NCBI RefSeq assembly: GCF_009758125.1
Contig: NZ_WRXO01000001.1
Location: forward strand, 868,001 to 932,000
Direction of reading: 5' to 3'
DNA from: Chitinophaga oryziterrae
Lineage (GTDB): Bacteria; Bacteroidota; Bacteroidia; Chitinophagales; Chitinophagaceae
DNA length: 64,000 nt
Shown here: one piece after another, positions 26,274-35,137 of the stretch
Layout: the number at the start of each line of letters is the position of its first letter
How positions within the stretch are numbered: the first letter of the stretch is position 1
Position numbers and translations under genes: made by a program
Notes under the pieces: generated by a model
The model's input: the letters and a program-made list of their open reading frames with translations, nothing else
What the model was told of the DNA's origin: nothing
Databases searched by the model: none

Positions 26274-28640
26274 TTAGAAGGAGATATTAATCCCTGCAAA
26301 GAAGTTCGTTCCTGCCATTGGATAATAACCATTGCTATTCACTAATTTCCCACTCTCTGTATACATATAAGTATATCCGTTAGGAGAATATTTCTTGTCA
26401 AAAATATTATTAAGCATAAAGGATAATCCTAACTCTTTAAACAGTTTTTGAGGTACTACATAATTGAAACGAAGATCATTGGTATAATACCCATCGAGGC
26501 TGCGTTCTTTCACTCCTGTATTATCCATGTATTGTCTGCTTACATATTTACCCAGTAAGCTGATTTCTAGATGTTTAACAGGCTTCGCTGTTAAGGTATA
26601 TCCACCAACGAAAGAAGGAGAGAAGGCGATGGTACTGTTCTTATAGGTAGCAGTATCCTGTAAGCCTGTATCATAATTATCAATATAGGTAGTAAAGTCT
26701 TTTACTTTATTCTGACTCAGCGCTGCATTCAATCCTAATACAAAAATGTTCCCTAAACGTGTACTGCCCTGTAACTCTATACCGGTGCGGTAGCTCTTAG
26801 GAATATTAGTACGGGTGTATGCACCAACATTATTGAGCTTACCGGTTTGTACCAACTGGTTTTTGTAATCCATGTAATATACATTGGCAGATAATACTAC
26901 ATTATTACCATGTAAGGTATAACCGGCTTCTACATCGCGTAATGTTTCTGCTTTAGGTGTTTGTTGTAAAGCAGCTTCGAAATCATCACGGTTAGGTTCT
27001 TTATTACCGATAGCAAAAGAAGCGTATACTTCCTGCTGATCGTTGAGAGAGTATGTGATACCTGCTTTAGGATTGAAGAAGTTATAGTTGTTGTGTTGAA
27101 TGAGGGTAGGATTATCTTCAAAACCATCGATGTTATATTTCACATTGCGGTATTGCAGGTCTGCAAATAAACGTAATGCGCTGGTGAGTTTGTATTCTCC
27201 TTTCCAGTATACGTTCACATCTCTTTTTGTTGCATTCAGGTCATAGTATTTATGGTCTTTATCTATGGCATATTGTGCCCAGATAATTTTACCGTAGTGG
27301 CCGCCTTCATAACGGTTCCAGCCGCCACCTAAACTCCAGTTGAGGCGATCTCCTTTATAATTGATGGAGTAGATGCTACCGTAGAAATTATTGTCTAACC
27401 ATAGCTGGCGTATAAGATCTGTATTGGTCACAGGAGTGCCGTTGATAACAGGATCTGCTATACCGTAAGCTGCATAGGTATCCTGTTCCCTGTATTGTTC
27501 GTAATAACCTTTACCACGGGTATAATGCAGTGCAACGTTGAAGTTTAATTTACTGCTGAGGGACTGGTTCAGGAATAACTGGTAGTTATCCTGCTGGTAG
27601 TTGTCCGTTTCATTATTGTAGTAGGTCCCGTCGGAACGCTGGCCGGCAGAGTTATAGGTACGGTGTGTTTTCAGGGAATCCTGTGGCACGCCGTTCCAGG
27701 CCTGGTAAGTCTTTTCCGTACCGGAGAAGATATTAAACCTGATAGCTGTGTTTTTGGAAATGTAAGCAGCGGAGGTATAGAAGGATTTCAGGTCTGAAGA
27801 AGCGCGGTCTATATATCCGTCGGAGGATATTTTAGAGAGTCTTGCATCTATGGTAAAGTGGCCGTTAATCAAACCGGAACCTGCTCTTACGGTGTTCTTC
27901 CATGAGTTGAAAGAGCCGAAGCTGCTGCTGATTTCGCCGTAGGCTTTATCTCTGAAATCGTTGGTGCTGAGGTTCAGGGAAGCTCCGAAAGCCCCTGCAC
28001 CATTGGTAGAAGTACCAACACCACGTTGTAGCTGGATGCTGCTAACGGAAGAGGCGAAGTCGGGCATGTCTACGAAGTAAGTGCCTTGTGATTCCGCATC
28101 GTTAACGGGGATACCGTTAGCGGTAACGTTGATACGGGTAATATCAGAACCTCTTACACGGATACCGGTGTAACCGATGCCGGTACCGGCGTCGGAGTTT
28201 ACAACTACTCCTGGTTGCTGGTTGAGCAGCATGGGAAGGTCCTGTCCGAGGTTTTGTTTTTTGATTTCTTCAGCTGTCAGCGTAGACTGTGTAAAGGGAG
28301 CGTGTTCACCGGCGCGTAAGCTGGTGATTTCAACTGGCTTCACGAATAGTCCGGTTTCTTCCAGTATGATATCAATATGGGTATCGCTGTTGACAGCAGT
28401 GCTGAACGTTTTATATCCCAGATAACTTGCCTGTAGTGTATAGGGACCTTTAGCTGGCAGGGCAAGGCGGTAGTGTCCGTTGATATTGGTACGTGTACCT
28501 GTGTTATTGGGCAGCAGGGTAACAGATACGCCTTCCAGCGGATGGCCGCTTTTTTTATCTGTGACGGTACCGGTAAGAATGGTTTGTGCGTGTAGCATCC
28601 CGGTGCTGCATAGCAGCAATAAGCATAGAAGTTGTCTCAT
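26274..28640 (-). CDS. TonB-dependent outer membrane receptor, TPP-riboswitch regulated
   Basis: A 788-residue outer-membrane active transporter. It has a signal peptide (LLCLLLLCSTGMLHAQ), a carboxypeptidase-like regulatory domain (about 20-100, TGTVTDKKSGHPLEGVSV), a plug domain (about 110-225, YTGIRVRGSDITR) and a beta-barrel ending in the outer-membrane signal NISF. A clear TPP riboswitch lies upstream, so the cargo is most likely thiamin or a thiamin precursor, as predicted for the equivalent Bacteroides receptor. No inner-membrane thiamin transporter gene is adjacent. Confidence 0.93.
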   Translation of the reverse strand: MRQLLCLLLLCSTGMLHAQTILTGTVTDKKSGHPLEGVSVTLLPNNTGTRTNINGHYRLALPAKGPYTLQASYLGYKTFSTAVNSDTHIDIILEETGLFVKPVEITSLRAGEHAPFTQSTLTAEEIKKQNLGQDLPMLLNQQPGVVVNSDAGTGIGYTGIRVRGSDITRINVTANGIPVNDAESQGTYFVDMPDFASSVSSIQLQRGVGTSTNGAGAFGASLNLSTNDFRDKAYGEISSSFGSFNSWKNTVRAGSGLINGHFTIDARLSKISSDGYIDRASSDLKSFYTSAAYISKNTAIRFNIFSGTEKTYQAWNGVPQDSLKTHRTYNSAGQRSDGTYYNNETDNYQQDNYQLFLNQSLSSKLNFNVALHYTRGKGYYEQYREQDTYAAYGIADPVINGTPVTNTDLIRQLWLDNNFYGSIYSINYKGDRLNWSLGGGWNRYEGGHYGKIIWAQYAIDKDHKYYDLNATKRDVNVYWKGEYKLTSALRLFADLQYRNVKYNIDGFEDNPTLIQHNNYNFFNPKAGITYSLNDQQEVYASFAIGNKEPNRDDFEAALQQTPKAETLRDVEAGYTLHGNNVVLSANVYYMDYKNQLVQTGKLNNVGAYTRTNIPKSYRTGIELQGSTRLGNIFVLGLNAALSQNKVKDFTTYIDNYDTGLQDTATYKNSTIAFSPSFVGGYTLTAKPVKHLEISLLGKYVSRQYMDNTGVKERSLDGYYTNDLRFNYVVPQKLFKELGLSFMLNNIFDKKYSPNGYTYMYTESGKLVNSNGYYPMAGTNFFAGINISF

Positions 28641-28757
28641 GGACTATTGTAATTTAATAGCTACAAATTATCGGCAGCAATTGGCAGACTGTAAGCAATG
28701 AAACATGCTTATAGCCGGCGGCTTGTTGCTTATTTATTTTCCGGGTAAGGAAGAGAT

Positions 28758-28845
28758 TGTTCGCTTACCTTTCCTGATCAGCATTACCTGGTCAGGTTCA
28801 ACGGGTCTGATCTCAGCCTGATAGTAAGGCACCCCGAGGTGAAGC
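28758..28845 (-). promoter_or_regulatory. TPP (thiamin pyrophosphate) riboswitch
   Basis: Read on the minus strand, the conserved THI-box blocks occur in order: CTCGGGGTGCC, GGCTGAGATC, ACCCGTTGAACCTGA, then CAGGTAATGCTGATCAGG and GGAAAGGTAAG. These form the pyrimidine- and pyrophosphate-sensing arms. The riboswitch ends about 118 bp before the TonB receptor ATG. Confidence 0.96.
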
Positions 28846-28892
28846 CGGCAGTAGTAATATTTGCGTTACGTACGCAACTCCGGTTTCCAATG

Positions 28893-28900
28893 CAAAGGTA
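28893..28900 (-). promoter_or_regulatory. Bacteroidota -7 box upstream of the TPP riboswitch
   Basis: On the minus strand this reads TACCTTTG, an exact TAnnTTTG match, 48 bp before the first base of the riboswitch. Confidence 0.6.
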
Positions 28901-28926
28901 TAGCTGCTGCTGTTAAAAAGAGAAAA

Positions 28927-28934
28927 TATTTTTG
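28927..28934 (+). promoter_or_regulatory. Possible -7 box of ssb
   Basis: TATTTTTG matches TAnnTTTG and lies 113 bp before the ssb ATG. AT-rich sequence gives such matches by chance, so this is weak. Confidence 0.3.
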
Positions 28935-29046
28935 CGGGTGTAAAAAATTATCTAATTTCCATATGCAAATGGATTTATTGATCCATCTATATCTCCCCGT
29001 TCGAACTTCCGCTTTTTATCGTTAACCATTATTCAATTTAATCAGT

Positions 29047-29424
29047 ATGATCAAACTTCAGTTCATCGGTTATCTGGGGCATGATGCTGTCCGGAAGGAA
29101 GTAAACGGCACACCATTGTTAAGTTTCCGGGCTGCGCATACGCGCAGGTTCACAAATCTACAGGGAGAAAAGCATGAACATACTACCTGGGTAGATTGTA
29201 CCTGCTGGAAGCAGGTAAATGTGGCTCCTTATCTTACTACAGGCAAGCAGGTGTATCTGGAAGGGGTACCCAGTGTGGAATCTTATGTTAGTCATGCAGG
29301 GGAACCTATGGCAGGATTAAAACTGCATGTAACAAGACTGGAACTGTTAGGGAGGGCAAACGACGAATCTCAAAAGCCCGATGAGGTGACCGGGGAGAAT
29401 GCTGCAGAGGATTTACCGTTCTGA
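29047..29424 (+). CDS. ssb: Single-stranded DNA-binding protein
   Basis: A 125-residue SSB. The OB fold is visible from LQFIGYLGHDA to VTRLELLG, including the WVDCTCWKQ strand. The protein ends in the acidic tip EDLPF, which docks PriA, RecO and other partners in characterised SSBs. It is shorter than E. coli SSB (178) because the linker is short. A second EDLPF-encoding stretch follows after the stop in another frame. Confidence 0.92.
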   Translation: MIKLQFIGYLGHDAVRKEVNGTPLLSFRAAHTRRFTNLQGEKHEHTTWVDCTCWKQVNVAPYLTTGKQVYLEGVPSVESYVSHAGEPMAGLKLHVTRLELLGRANDESQKPDEVTGENAAEDLPF

Positions 29425-29569
29425 AACAGCAGATTTCACGCCTCGGCAAGACATGGCCGTGACAAATGAAACTGCTTCTGAGACAGAGGACCTTCCATTC
29501 AAAAACAGGCAGACCTCGCTACAGCTGCTGTGGTGGCTGATAGCGGGGCCTGCTTTTAATTTTTCTTAA
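29399..29569 (+). other. Downstream frame with a second SSB-like acidic tip
   Basis: This frame overlaps the end of ssb in the +1 frame and is open for 56 codons. Its middle reads VTNETASETEDLPF, closely parallel to the ssb tail VTGENAAEDLPF, then continues into an unrelated hydrophobic end. It looks like a tail duplication or a remnant of a second ssb rather than a gene in use. Confidence 0.3.
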
Positions 29570-29574
29570 AAAGA

Positions 29575-29605
29575 TTTGGTGGGAATATTATTTCCCTTAT
29601 CTTTG
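29575..29605 (+). promoter_or_regulatory. Consensus Bacteroidota promoter of tRNA-fMet
   Basis: TTTG (29575-29578), a 19-bp spacer and TATCTTTG (29598-29605) match the TTTG-N19-TAnnTTTG consensus without a mismatch. The tRNA begins 10 bp downstream. Confidence 0.85.
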
Positions 29606-29614
29606 CACCCTCAT

Positions 29615-29686
<72 letters not shown>

Positions 29687-29704
29687 CAAAAACATAGCAC
29701 TAAA

Positions 29705-29730
29705 AGAGCCGAAGTGATTCGGCTTTTTTT
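29705..29730 (+). terminator. Intrinsic terminator of tRNA-fMet
   Basis: AGCCGAA pairs with TTCGGCT around a GTGA loop and is followed by a run of Ts, 20 bp after the tRNA. Confidence 0.85.
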
Positions 29731-29781
29731 ATTTCAGGAAGTTCCGGAAATTTGTGAGGGTTGCTATAAAAGGTAGAATAC

Positions 29782-30648
29782 ATGCACAAAGCAGGATTTG
29801 TAAATATTTTTGGTAAGGCTAATGCAGGCAAAAGCACCCTGATGAACGCTCTGGTGGGTGAGAAGCTGGCTATTGTGTCTCCAAAGGTGCAAACCACGCG
29901 GCATCGTATTACCGGAGTGGTATCCACAGTAGATTACCAGATCGTTTTTTCTGATACACCCGGTATCATTGATCCCAAATACAGGCTACACGAAAAGATG
30001 ATGGGTGCGGTAAAATCTGCGCTGGAAGATGCAGATATCGCCATGCTGATAATGGACGCGAGGGACAACGTTGCAGAGAACCTGGAATTGTTTAGCTCAT
30101 TAAGATTAAAAGCTACCTGTATCCTTGTTGTAAACAAGGCGGACCTTCTGAAAAAAGAAGCCCTGGATGAAGTGGTAAAGCAATGTGAAGCATGGGGGAA
30201 AGCCGAAGTGGTGGCTATTTCTGCACTAAAGAAAGACGGAATACCAGCGTTGCTCGAACGCATAGTAGGTCTGTTACCGGAAAGCGAAGCGTTTTACCCG
30301 GATGATACGTTAACTGATAAGTCTACACGGTTCTTTGTTGCAGAGATGATCCGGGAGAAGATCTTTCATCTTTTTGATGAAGAAATTCCCTACCATACTG
30401 CCGTAGCCGTTACACAGTATCAGGAGAAAACAACGCTGATCAAAATAACAGCAGAAATTATCGTTACAAGAGAAACACAGAAAGCAATTATACTTGGTGA
30501 TAAAGGGTCTTCTATTAAAAAGATAGGAACCTTAGCCCGCCAGGATATCGAAAAGTTTGTGGGTCAGAAAGTATTCCTTGAATTGTTTGTGAAAGTGCGC
30601 GGCAAGTGGCGCGACAATGATATTTATTTGAAGGAATACGGTTATTAG
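29782..30648 (+). CDS. era: GTPase Era
   Basis: Era is an essential GTPase that binds 16S rRNA near its 3' end and assists 30S maturation. The G1 loop NAGKST, the G3 DTPG and the G4 NKAD are present, and the C-terminal KH domain shows GDKGSSIKKIG. The length (288 residues) is typical. It is followed by der after a 53-bp gap with a hairpin, so the two ribosome-assembly GTPases are neighbours, as in many Bacteroidota. Confidence 0.96.
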   Translation: MHKAGFVNIFGKANAGKSTLMNALVGEKLAIVSPKVQTTRHRITGVVSTVDYQIVFSDTPGIIDPKYRLHEKMMGAVKSALEDADIAMLIMDARDNVAENLELFSSLRLKATCILVVNKADLLKKEALDEVVKQCEAWGKAEVVAISALKKDGIPALLERIVGLLPESEAFYPDDTLTDKSTRFFVAEMIREKIFHLFDEEIPYHTAVAVTQYQEKTTLIKITAEIIVTRETQKAIILGDKGSSIKKIGTLARQDIEKFVGQKVFLELFVKVRGKWRDNDIYLKEYGY

Positions 30649-30657
30649 TCAATTTTC

Positions 30658-30684
30658 AATGATCAATGCCTGTCATTGATCATT
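30658..30684 (+). repeat. Inverted repeat between era and der
   Basis: AATGATCAATG pairs with CATTGATCATT (11 bp) around CCTGT. It has no direct T-run, though a TTTTT tract lies 6 bp further on. It may attenuate read-through into der. Confidence 0.55.
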
Positions 30685-30701
30685 CGCAATTTTTAAATTT
30701 T

Positions 30702-32018
30702 ATGTCAGGATTTACAGTAGCAATCGTTGGTCGTCCTAATGTGGGTAAATCTACCCTGTTCAACCGTTTGCTGGAACAGCGTAAGGCAATTGTGGATGAT
30801 GTCAGCGGTGTAACACGCGACCGGCAGTATGGTATTGCTGACTGGAACGGGAAATCGTTCAACGTAATAGATACCGGCGGATTTGTGCCGAGAAGCGAAG
30901 AAATATTTGAACGCGAAATACGCAAGCAGGTGCAGACAGCGATGGAGGAATCCAATCTGCTGCTTTTCATTTGTGATGTGGCTACAGGTATTACTGATCT
31001 GGACCAGGAAATGGCACATGTATTACGCCGTTCTTCCAAACCGGTTTACCTGGTGATCAATAAAGTAGATAACAGCAACCGCATGCTGGAAGCAACAGAG
31101 TTTTACAGCCTGGGCTTCGACAAAGTATTCTTTATCTCCTCTATGAGCGGCAGTGGCACCGGCGAATTACTGGATGAAGTAGCTGCCATTATCCCTGAAG
31201 ACGAACAGGCATTACCTGGTGATGATGAAGTACCAAAATTCGCGATCATCGGTCAGCCGAACGTAGGGAAATCCTCTTTGCTGAATGCACTGATAGGAGC
31301 GGAACGTAACATCGTTTCCGATATTCCCGGTACTACACGCGATACCATTCACACCCACTATAAATTATTCCAGAAAGAATTCATACTGATAGATACAGCG
31401 GGTATCCGCCGTAAAGCGAAAGTACATGAAGACCTGGAGTTTTATTCCGTTATCCGCGCCATTAAGGCAATGGATGAAGCAGATGTATGTCTGTTGCTGC
31501 TGGATGCTACACAAGGAATTACCGGGCAGGACCTTAACATCTTCAGTATGGCAGGCCGCAAAGGAAAGGGACTGGTAGTACTGGTGAACAAATGGGACCT
31601 GATAGATGATAAGGGTACCAACACTGCCCGTGATTATGAAAAGGAACTGAGAAGCCGGCTGGCCCCATTCAGTAATGTACCTATCATCTTTACCTCTGTT
31701 ACAGAAAAACAACGCATATTCAGAGCTATTGAAGAAGGGTTGCGTGTATATGAGAACAGGAAGCGCAGAATAGCTACTTCCAAACTGAATGAGGTAATGC
31801 TGAAAGCAATTGAAGCATTTCATCCGCCGGTAGTAAGAGGTATCGCTATTAAAATCAAGTATGTAACGCAGTTACCTACGCATACACCTGCCTTTGCATT
31901 CTTCTGTAATCTGCCAGATGATGTAAAACAACCTTATAAAAATTACCTGGAAAATAAACTTCGTGAGAATTTTGACTTCGAAGGAGTGCCTGTGAGGCTG
32001 TTTTTCAGGAAAAAATAA
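30702..32018 (+). CDS. der: GTPase Der (EngA), double G-domain
   Basis: Der carries two GTPase domains in tandem and acts in 50S subunit assembly. The two G1 loops are GRPNVGKST and GQPNVGKSS, with NKVD and NKWD as the two G4 motifs, followed by a C-terminal KH-like domain that ends FFRKK. I chose the ATG at 30702 (MSGFTVAIVGRPN), which gives 438 residues; an ATG at 30666 lies in the hairpin loop upstream and adds a non-conserved stretch. Confidence 0.95.
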   Translation: MSGFTVAIVGRPNVGKSTLFNRLLEQRKAIVDDVSGVTRDRQYGIADWNGKSFNVIDTGGFVPRSEEIFEREIRKQVQTAMEESNLLLFICDVATGITDLDQEMAHVLRRSSKPVYLVINKVDNSNRMLEATEFYSLGFDKVFFISSMSGSGTGELLDEVAAIIPEDEQALPGDDEVPKFAIIGQPNVGKSSLLNALIGAERNIVSDIPGTTRDTIHTHYKLFQKEFILIDTAGIRRKAKVHEDLEFYSVIRAIKAMDEADVCLLLLDATQGITGQDLNIFSMAGRKGKGLVVLVNKWDLIDDKGTNTARDYEKELRSRLAPFSNVPIIFTSVTEKQRIFRAIEEGLRVYENRKRRIATSKLNEVMLKAIEAFHPPVVRGIAIKIKYVTQLPTHTPAFAFFCNLPDDVKQPYKNYLENKLRENFDFEGVPVRLFFRKK

Positions 32019-32047
32019 AAATATTGCCATATTGTCAGCGCCAGGGG

Positions 32048-32078
32048 TTTCATAATTAAAAATATCTATATACCTTTG
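32048..32078 (+). promoter_or_regulatory. Promoter of the small lipoprotein gene
   Basis: TTTC (32048-32051), 19 bp, then TACCTTTG (32071-32078): one mismatch in the -33 box and an exact -7 box, 23 bp before the ATG. Confidence 0.7.
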
Positions 32079-32100
32079 CGCTTCTTTAAAACATTAAAGC

Positions 32101-32316
32101 ATGAAAAAATTATTCTTCTTAGCAGCTGCTGCTGGTATCTTCTTTGTAGCTTGTAACGGTGGTTCTTCAGAATCAACTGCTGATTCTACTGCTACTGCTC
32201 CTGCTGTTGACACTGTAGCTGCTGCTCCAGCTGTTGATACTGCATCTGTTGTAGCTGATTCAGCTGCTGTTGTAGCTGATACTACTGCTGCTCCTGCTAC
32301 TGAAGCAAAACACTAA
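32101..32316 (+). CDS. Small Ala/Thr/Val-rich lipoprotein
   Basis: A 71-residue protein with a lipoprotein signal (MKKLFFLAAAAGIFFVAC), lipidated at Cys18. The mature part is almost wholly Ala, Val, Thr, Asp and Ser, with internal repeats APAVDT (twice) and VVAD (twice). Such chains are probably disordered and extend from the membrane. It has its own promoter and terminator and is therefore a free-standing, possibly strongly expressed gene. Its function is unknown; Bacteroidota have many such small low-complexity lipoproteins. Confidence 0.85.
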   Translation: MKKLFFLAAAAGIFFVACNGGSSESTADSTATAPAVDTVAAAPAVDTASVVADSAAVVADTTAAPATEAKH

Positions 32317-32336
32317 TCTGTTTTGTCAAGTTATTG

Positions 32337-32367
32337 GCCGCACCGTTTTATACGGTGCGGCTTTTTT
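32337..32367 (+). terminator. Intrinsic terminator of the small lipoprotein gene
   Basis: GCCGCACCGT pairs with ACGGTGCGGC (10 bp, 5-nt loop), followed by six Ts. Confidence 0.93.
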
Positions 32368-32421
32368 ATTTTATGTATGTATCCGATCAGTAGTTTTTTT
32401 CATAGTATGAAATAAAAAAAA

Positions 32422-32443
32422 GGGCTGATCATCTGACCAGCCC
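32422..32443 (-). terminator. Intrinsic terminator of the tail-specific protease gene
   Basis: GGGCTG (32422-32427) pairs with CAGCCC (32438-32443), with an inner TCA/TGA pair. On the minus strand a run of eight Ts follows. Confidence 0.8.
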
Positions 32444-32463
32444 CTTTCTATTTTGATATCTTA

Positions 32464-34068
32464 TTATTTCTCTGTCTGTAAAATCCCTACAGCTTTCTTC
32501 ACCATTTCGTCATCCTTATTCATCGATTCATAAAAACCTTCGTAACTCCATATCTGACGAGCTAATAATGCTTTCAGACGGGTCCTGATTTCTACTTCAT
32601 CATGCGGTTTGATAGATTCAATACCGCGTACACTATCTTTTGCCGCAAAGGTTTTGTACGCATTATAGATATCGTTGTTCAGCTCAAACTTTTTGGTGAA
32701 TGCGGTAGCATCTTTATATGATTTGAACTCATCTCTGTGTGAGTTATAGTACTGGTAAGCAAAGTTGCTGAAAGTACTGCGTGCATACATGTTAGCAATT
32801 ACATTAGAGAAGCGGCTGGTGTCAAAAGGAATAAAAATATCCGGTGTGATACCACCACCACCATACACAACGCGGCCATTTGCAGTTTTATATCGTACGG
32901 TATCCAGTTGTTTGATACTGTCTTTGTTTACAAACTCACCGTGATTGAAGCGGTTCATGATGTCTTCATCATATGCTACACGACCATTTGCATAAGACTT
33001 CTGAATACTTCTGCCGGAAGGGGTGTAGTAACGCGCTACCGTAAGGCGTAATGCACCGCCGTTGCTGAGATCGAATTGTTCCTGTACCAGTCCTTTTCCG
33101 AAAGTACGGCGACCGATGATCGTACCACGGTCCCAGTCCTGCACTGCACCGGCTAATATTTCACTGGCGCTGGCTGAACCTTCGTCAGCTAGAATGGCCA
33201 ATGCACCTTTCTCAAAGAGACCTGGTTTTTCGCAATCGTAGTCTGTACGTGGATAGCTTTTACCTTTGGTGTAGAGGATCAGTTTATTATCGTCCAGCAG
33301 TTCATCTGCAATACGGGTAGCCGCATCCAGATATCCACCGGGATTCTGCCGCAGGTCTATCACGAGTTTGGTCATGCCCGTCTTTTGCAGTTTACGCATT
33401 GCCTCTATAAACTCCTGGTAGGTAGTACCTGCAAACTTGCTGATTTTGATATAACCTATTTCAGGCGTGATCATGTAGCTGGCGTCTACGCTGTATAAAG
33501 GGATGACGCCGCGGGTAATCTCTATCTGCTGTATTTTCTGCTGGCGTAACATGCTGATCATCACTTTAGATTCCTTTGGTCCGCGTAACAATTTGCGGAT
33601 CTTGTCAGCAGTGATGCCATTGCCGGCCACCAGGGAATCGTTCACTTTAATGATCTTATCGCCTGTTTTTACACCAGCGGTTTCTGAAGGGCCGCCAGCT
33701 ATCACAGAAATCACGTTCACGGTATCCGCAGTAATATTGAATTCTACGCCGATACCCTGAAAAGCACCGTCCAGGTCTTCATTCACTTCTTCCACGTTGG
33801 AAGGCGGGATGTAAATGGAGTGAGGGTCCAGATGACCTAACAGGCCCTCGATGGCTTCCTGCTGGAGGTCTGCTACCTTTAAGGTATCTACGTATTTCAC
33901 TTTCAGGAGGTCCATCACTTCCTGCAGGGGACCCTGAGGAGCTCTGCTGAACAGCAGCGTCTGCGCACCTGAGTTGGAACCGGGCATCTGATGTCCCAGG
34001 TACATACCCAGCGCCAGCACTATTGCAAATAAAAGAGGTAAAAAAACATTCAGTTTCCTGTTCAACAT
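32464..34068 (-). CDS. S41 C-terminal processing protease
   Basis: A 534-residue membrane-anchored tail-specific protease of the CtpA/Prc type, which degrades or trims envelope proteins from their C-termini. An N-terminal helix (about 8-25) anchors it. A PDZ domain follows at about 85-165 (GIGVEFNITADTVNVISV). The protease core holds the nucleophile in DEGSASASE (Ser near 300) and the general base lysine in RRTFGKGLVQ, about 25 residues later. It is a single gene with a terminator, divergent from murK. Confidence 0.92.
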   Translation of the reverse strand: MLNRKLNVFLPLLFAIVLALGMYLGHQMPGSNSGAQTLLFSRAPQGPLQEVMDLLKVKYVDTLKVADLQQEAIEGLLGHLDPHSIYIPPSNVEEVNEDLDGAFQGIGVEFNITADTVNVISVIAGGPSETAGVKTGDKIIKVNDSLVAGNGITADKIRKLLRGPKESKVMISMLRQQKIQQIEITRGVIPLYSVDASYMITPEIGYIKISKFAGTTYQEFIEAMRKLQKTGMTKLVIDLRQNPGGYLDAATRIADELLDDNKLILYTKGKSYPRTDYDCEKPGLFEKGALAILADEGSASASEILAGAVQDWDRGTIIGRRTFGKGLVQEQFDLSNGGALRLTVARYYTPSGRSIQKSYANGRVAYDEDIMNRFNHGEFVNKDSIKQLDTVRYKTANGRVVYGGGGITPDIFIPFDTSRFSNVIANMYARSTFSNFAYQYYNSHRDEFKSYKDATAFTKKFELNNDIYNAYKTFAAKDSVRGIESIKPHDEVEIRTRLKALLARQIWSYEGFYESMNKDDEMVKKAVGILQTEK

Positions 34069-34160
34069 AGTATCAGTATTGAAAAATAGCCTGCAATAAG
34101 TAACCTGTGGCTAATTTTGGCAGCATTTGTATATGTAATCCCGTTTTGTTTAACTTGTGG

Positions 34161-34168
34161 CAAAAATA
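34161..34168 (-). promoter_or_regulatory. Possible -7 box of the tail-specific protease gene
   Basis: On the minus strand this reads TATTTTTG, an exact TAnnTTTG match, 93 bp before the ATG. No -33 box was found, so it is weak. Confidence 0.35.
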
Positions 34169-34278
34169 GTATAATAAGTTTATGGATTGAAGTTTGACAT
34201 TGGATGTTTGAATAACGTATCTTCAAATTGCAAATACGGAACATTTAAGGGTTAAACCTCACCTACAACAGATGTGTC

Positions 34279-35121
34279 ATGAAAATTAAACTTATAGCGG
34301 ATAGCGGAGGCAGTAAGGCGGATTGGTGTTTGGTGGCAGGCGATCAAAGCTGGCACTATAAAACATTGGGAATAAGTCCCTATTTCCTGAATGCAAAGCA
34401 GATACAGGAACTCCTGGAAAAGGAACTCCTGCCACAATTACCCCCGGCATTTCAGATAGAAGAAATATTTTACTATGGTACCGGCTGCCTGCAGCCCAAG
34501 AGCGTAGAGATCGTACAATCGGCTTTAAAAGCAGTGTGGCCATCGGCCGCAGTGGACGTAAAGCACGATCTGATGGGAGCTGCCAGGGCATTGTGCGGAC
34601 GGGAACCAGGTGTAGCCAGTATCCTGGGCACAGGTGGTAATTCCTGTTATTATGATGGGAAAGAGATCGTGAAGAACAATCCCGGACTGGGTTTTATCCT
34701 GGGGGATGAGGCCAGTGGCGCTTATCTGGGTAAAAAACTGCTGCAGTTGTATATGTATAAGTCGTTCGACGAAGAGCTGAGAGCCCGTTTTGACGCCCAG
34801 TACAATACCAATAATGACGAAATCCTGGAGAATGTGTACCGTAAGCCAATGGCGAACCGTTATCTGGCAAGCTTTGCGCCTTTTCTTTCGGAAAACAGGG
34901 GACATTATCTGATCGAAAATATCCTGGAAGACAGTTTCAATGAATTCTTCTTTAACCATATTTATAAGTACAGCGAAAGCTGGACGCACCCACTGCACTT
35001 TACCGGTAGCATAGCCTGGAATTTCCGGGACGTATTGAAAGAACTATGTGAACTGTATGAACTGCAGCTGGGCAAGATATTGCGCAGCCCCATGGAAGGA
35101 TTGATCGCATATCATCAATAA
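34279..35121 (+). CDS. murK: MurNAc/GlcNAc kinase-like, BadF/BadG ATPase family
   Basis: A 280-residue sugar kinase of the BadF/BadG/BcrA/BcrD ATPase family. The phosphate loops are DSGGSKADW at the N-terminus and LGTGGNSCYY in the second lobe, with GFILGDEASGAYLG between them. MurK of Clostridium and Tannerella belongs here and phosphorylates N-acetylmuramic acid and GlcNAc. The next gene, 16 bp on, is murQ, which uses MurNAc-6-phosphate, so peptidoglycan recycling is the likely role. Confidence 0.82.
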   Translation: MKIKLIADSGGSKADWCLVAGDQSWHYKTLGISPYFLNAKQIQELLEKELLPQLPPAFQIEEIFYYGTGCLQPKSVEIVQSALKAVWPSAAVDVKHDLMGAARALCGREPGVASILGTGGNSCYYDGKEIVKNNPGLGFILGDEASGAYLGKKLLQLYMYKSFDEELRARFDAQYNTNNDEILENVYRKPMANRYLASFAPFLSENRGHYLIENILEDSFNEFFFNHIYKYSESWTHPLHFTGSIAWNFRDVLKELCELYELQLGKILRSPMEGLIAYHQ

Positions 35122-35137
35122 TCCAAATTTATACCTG

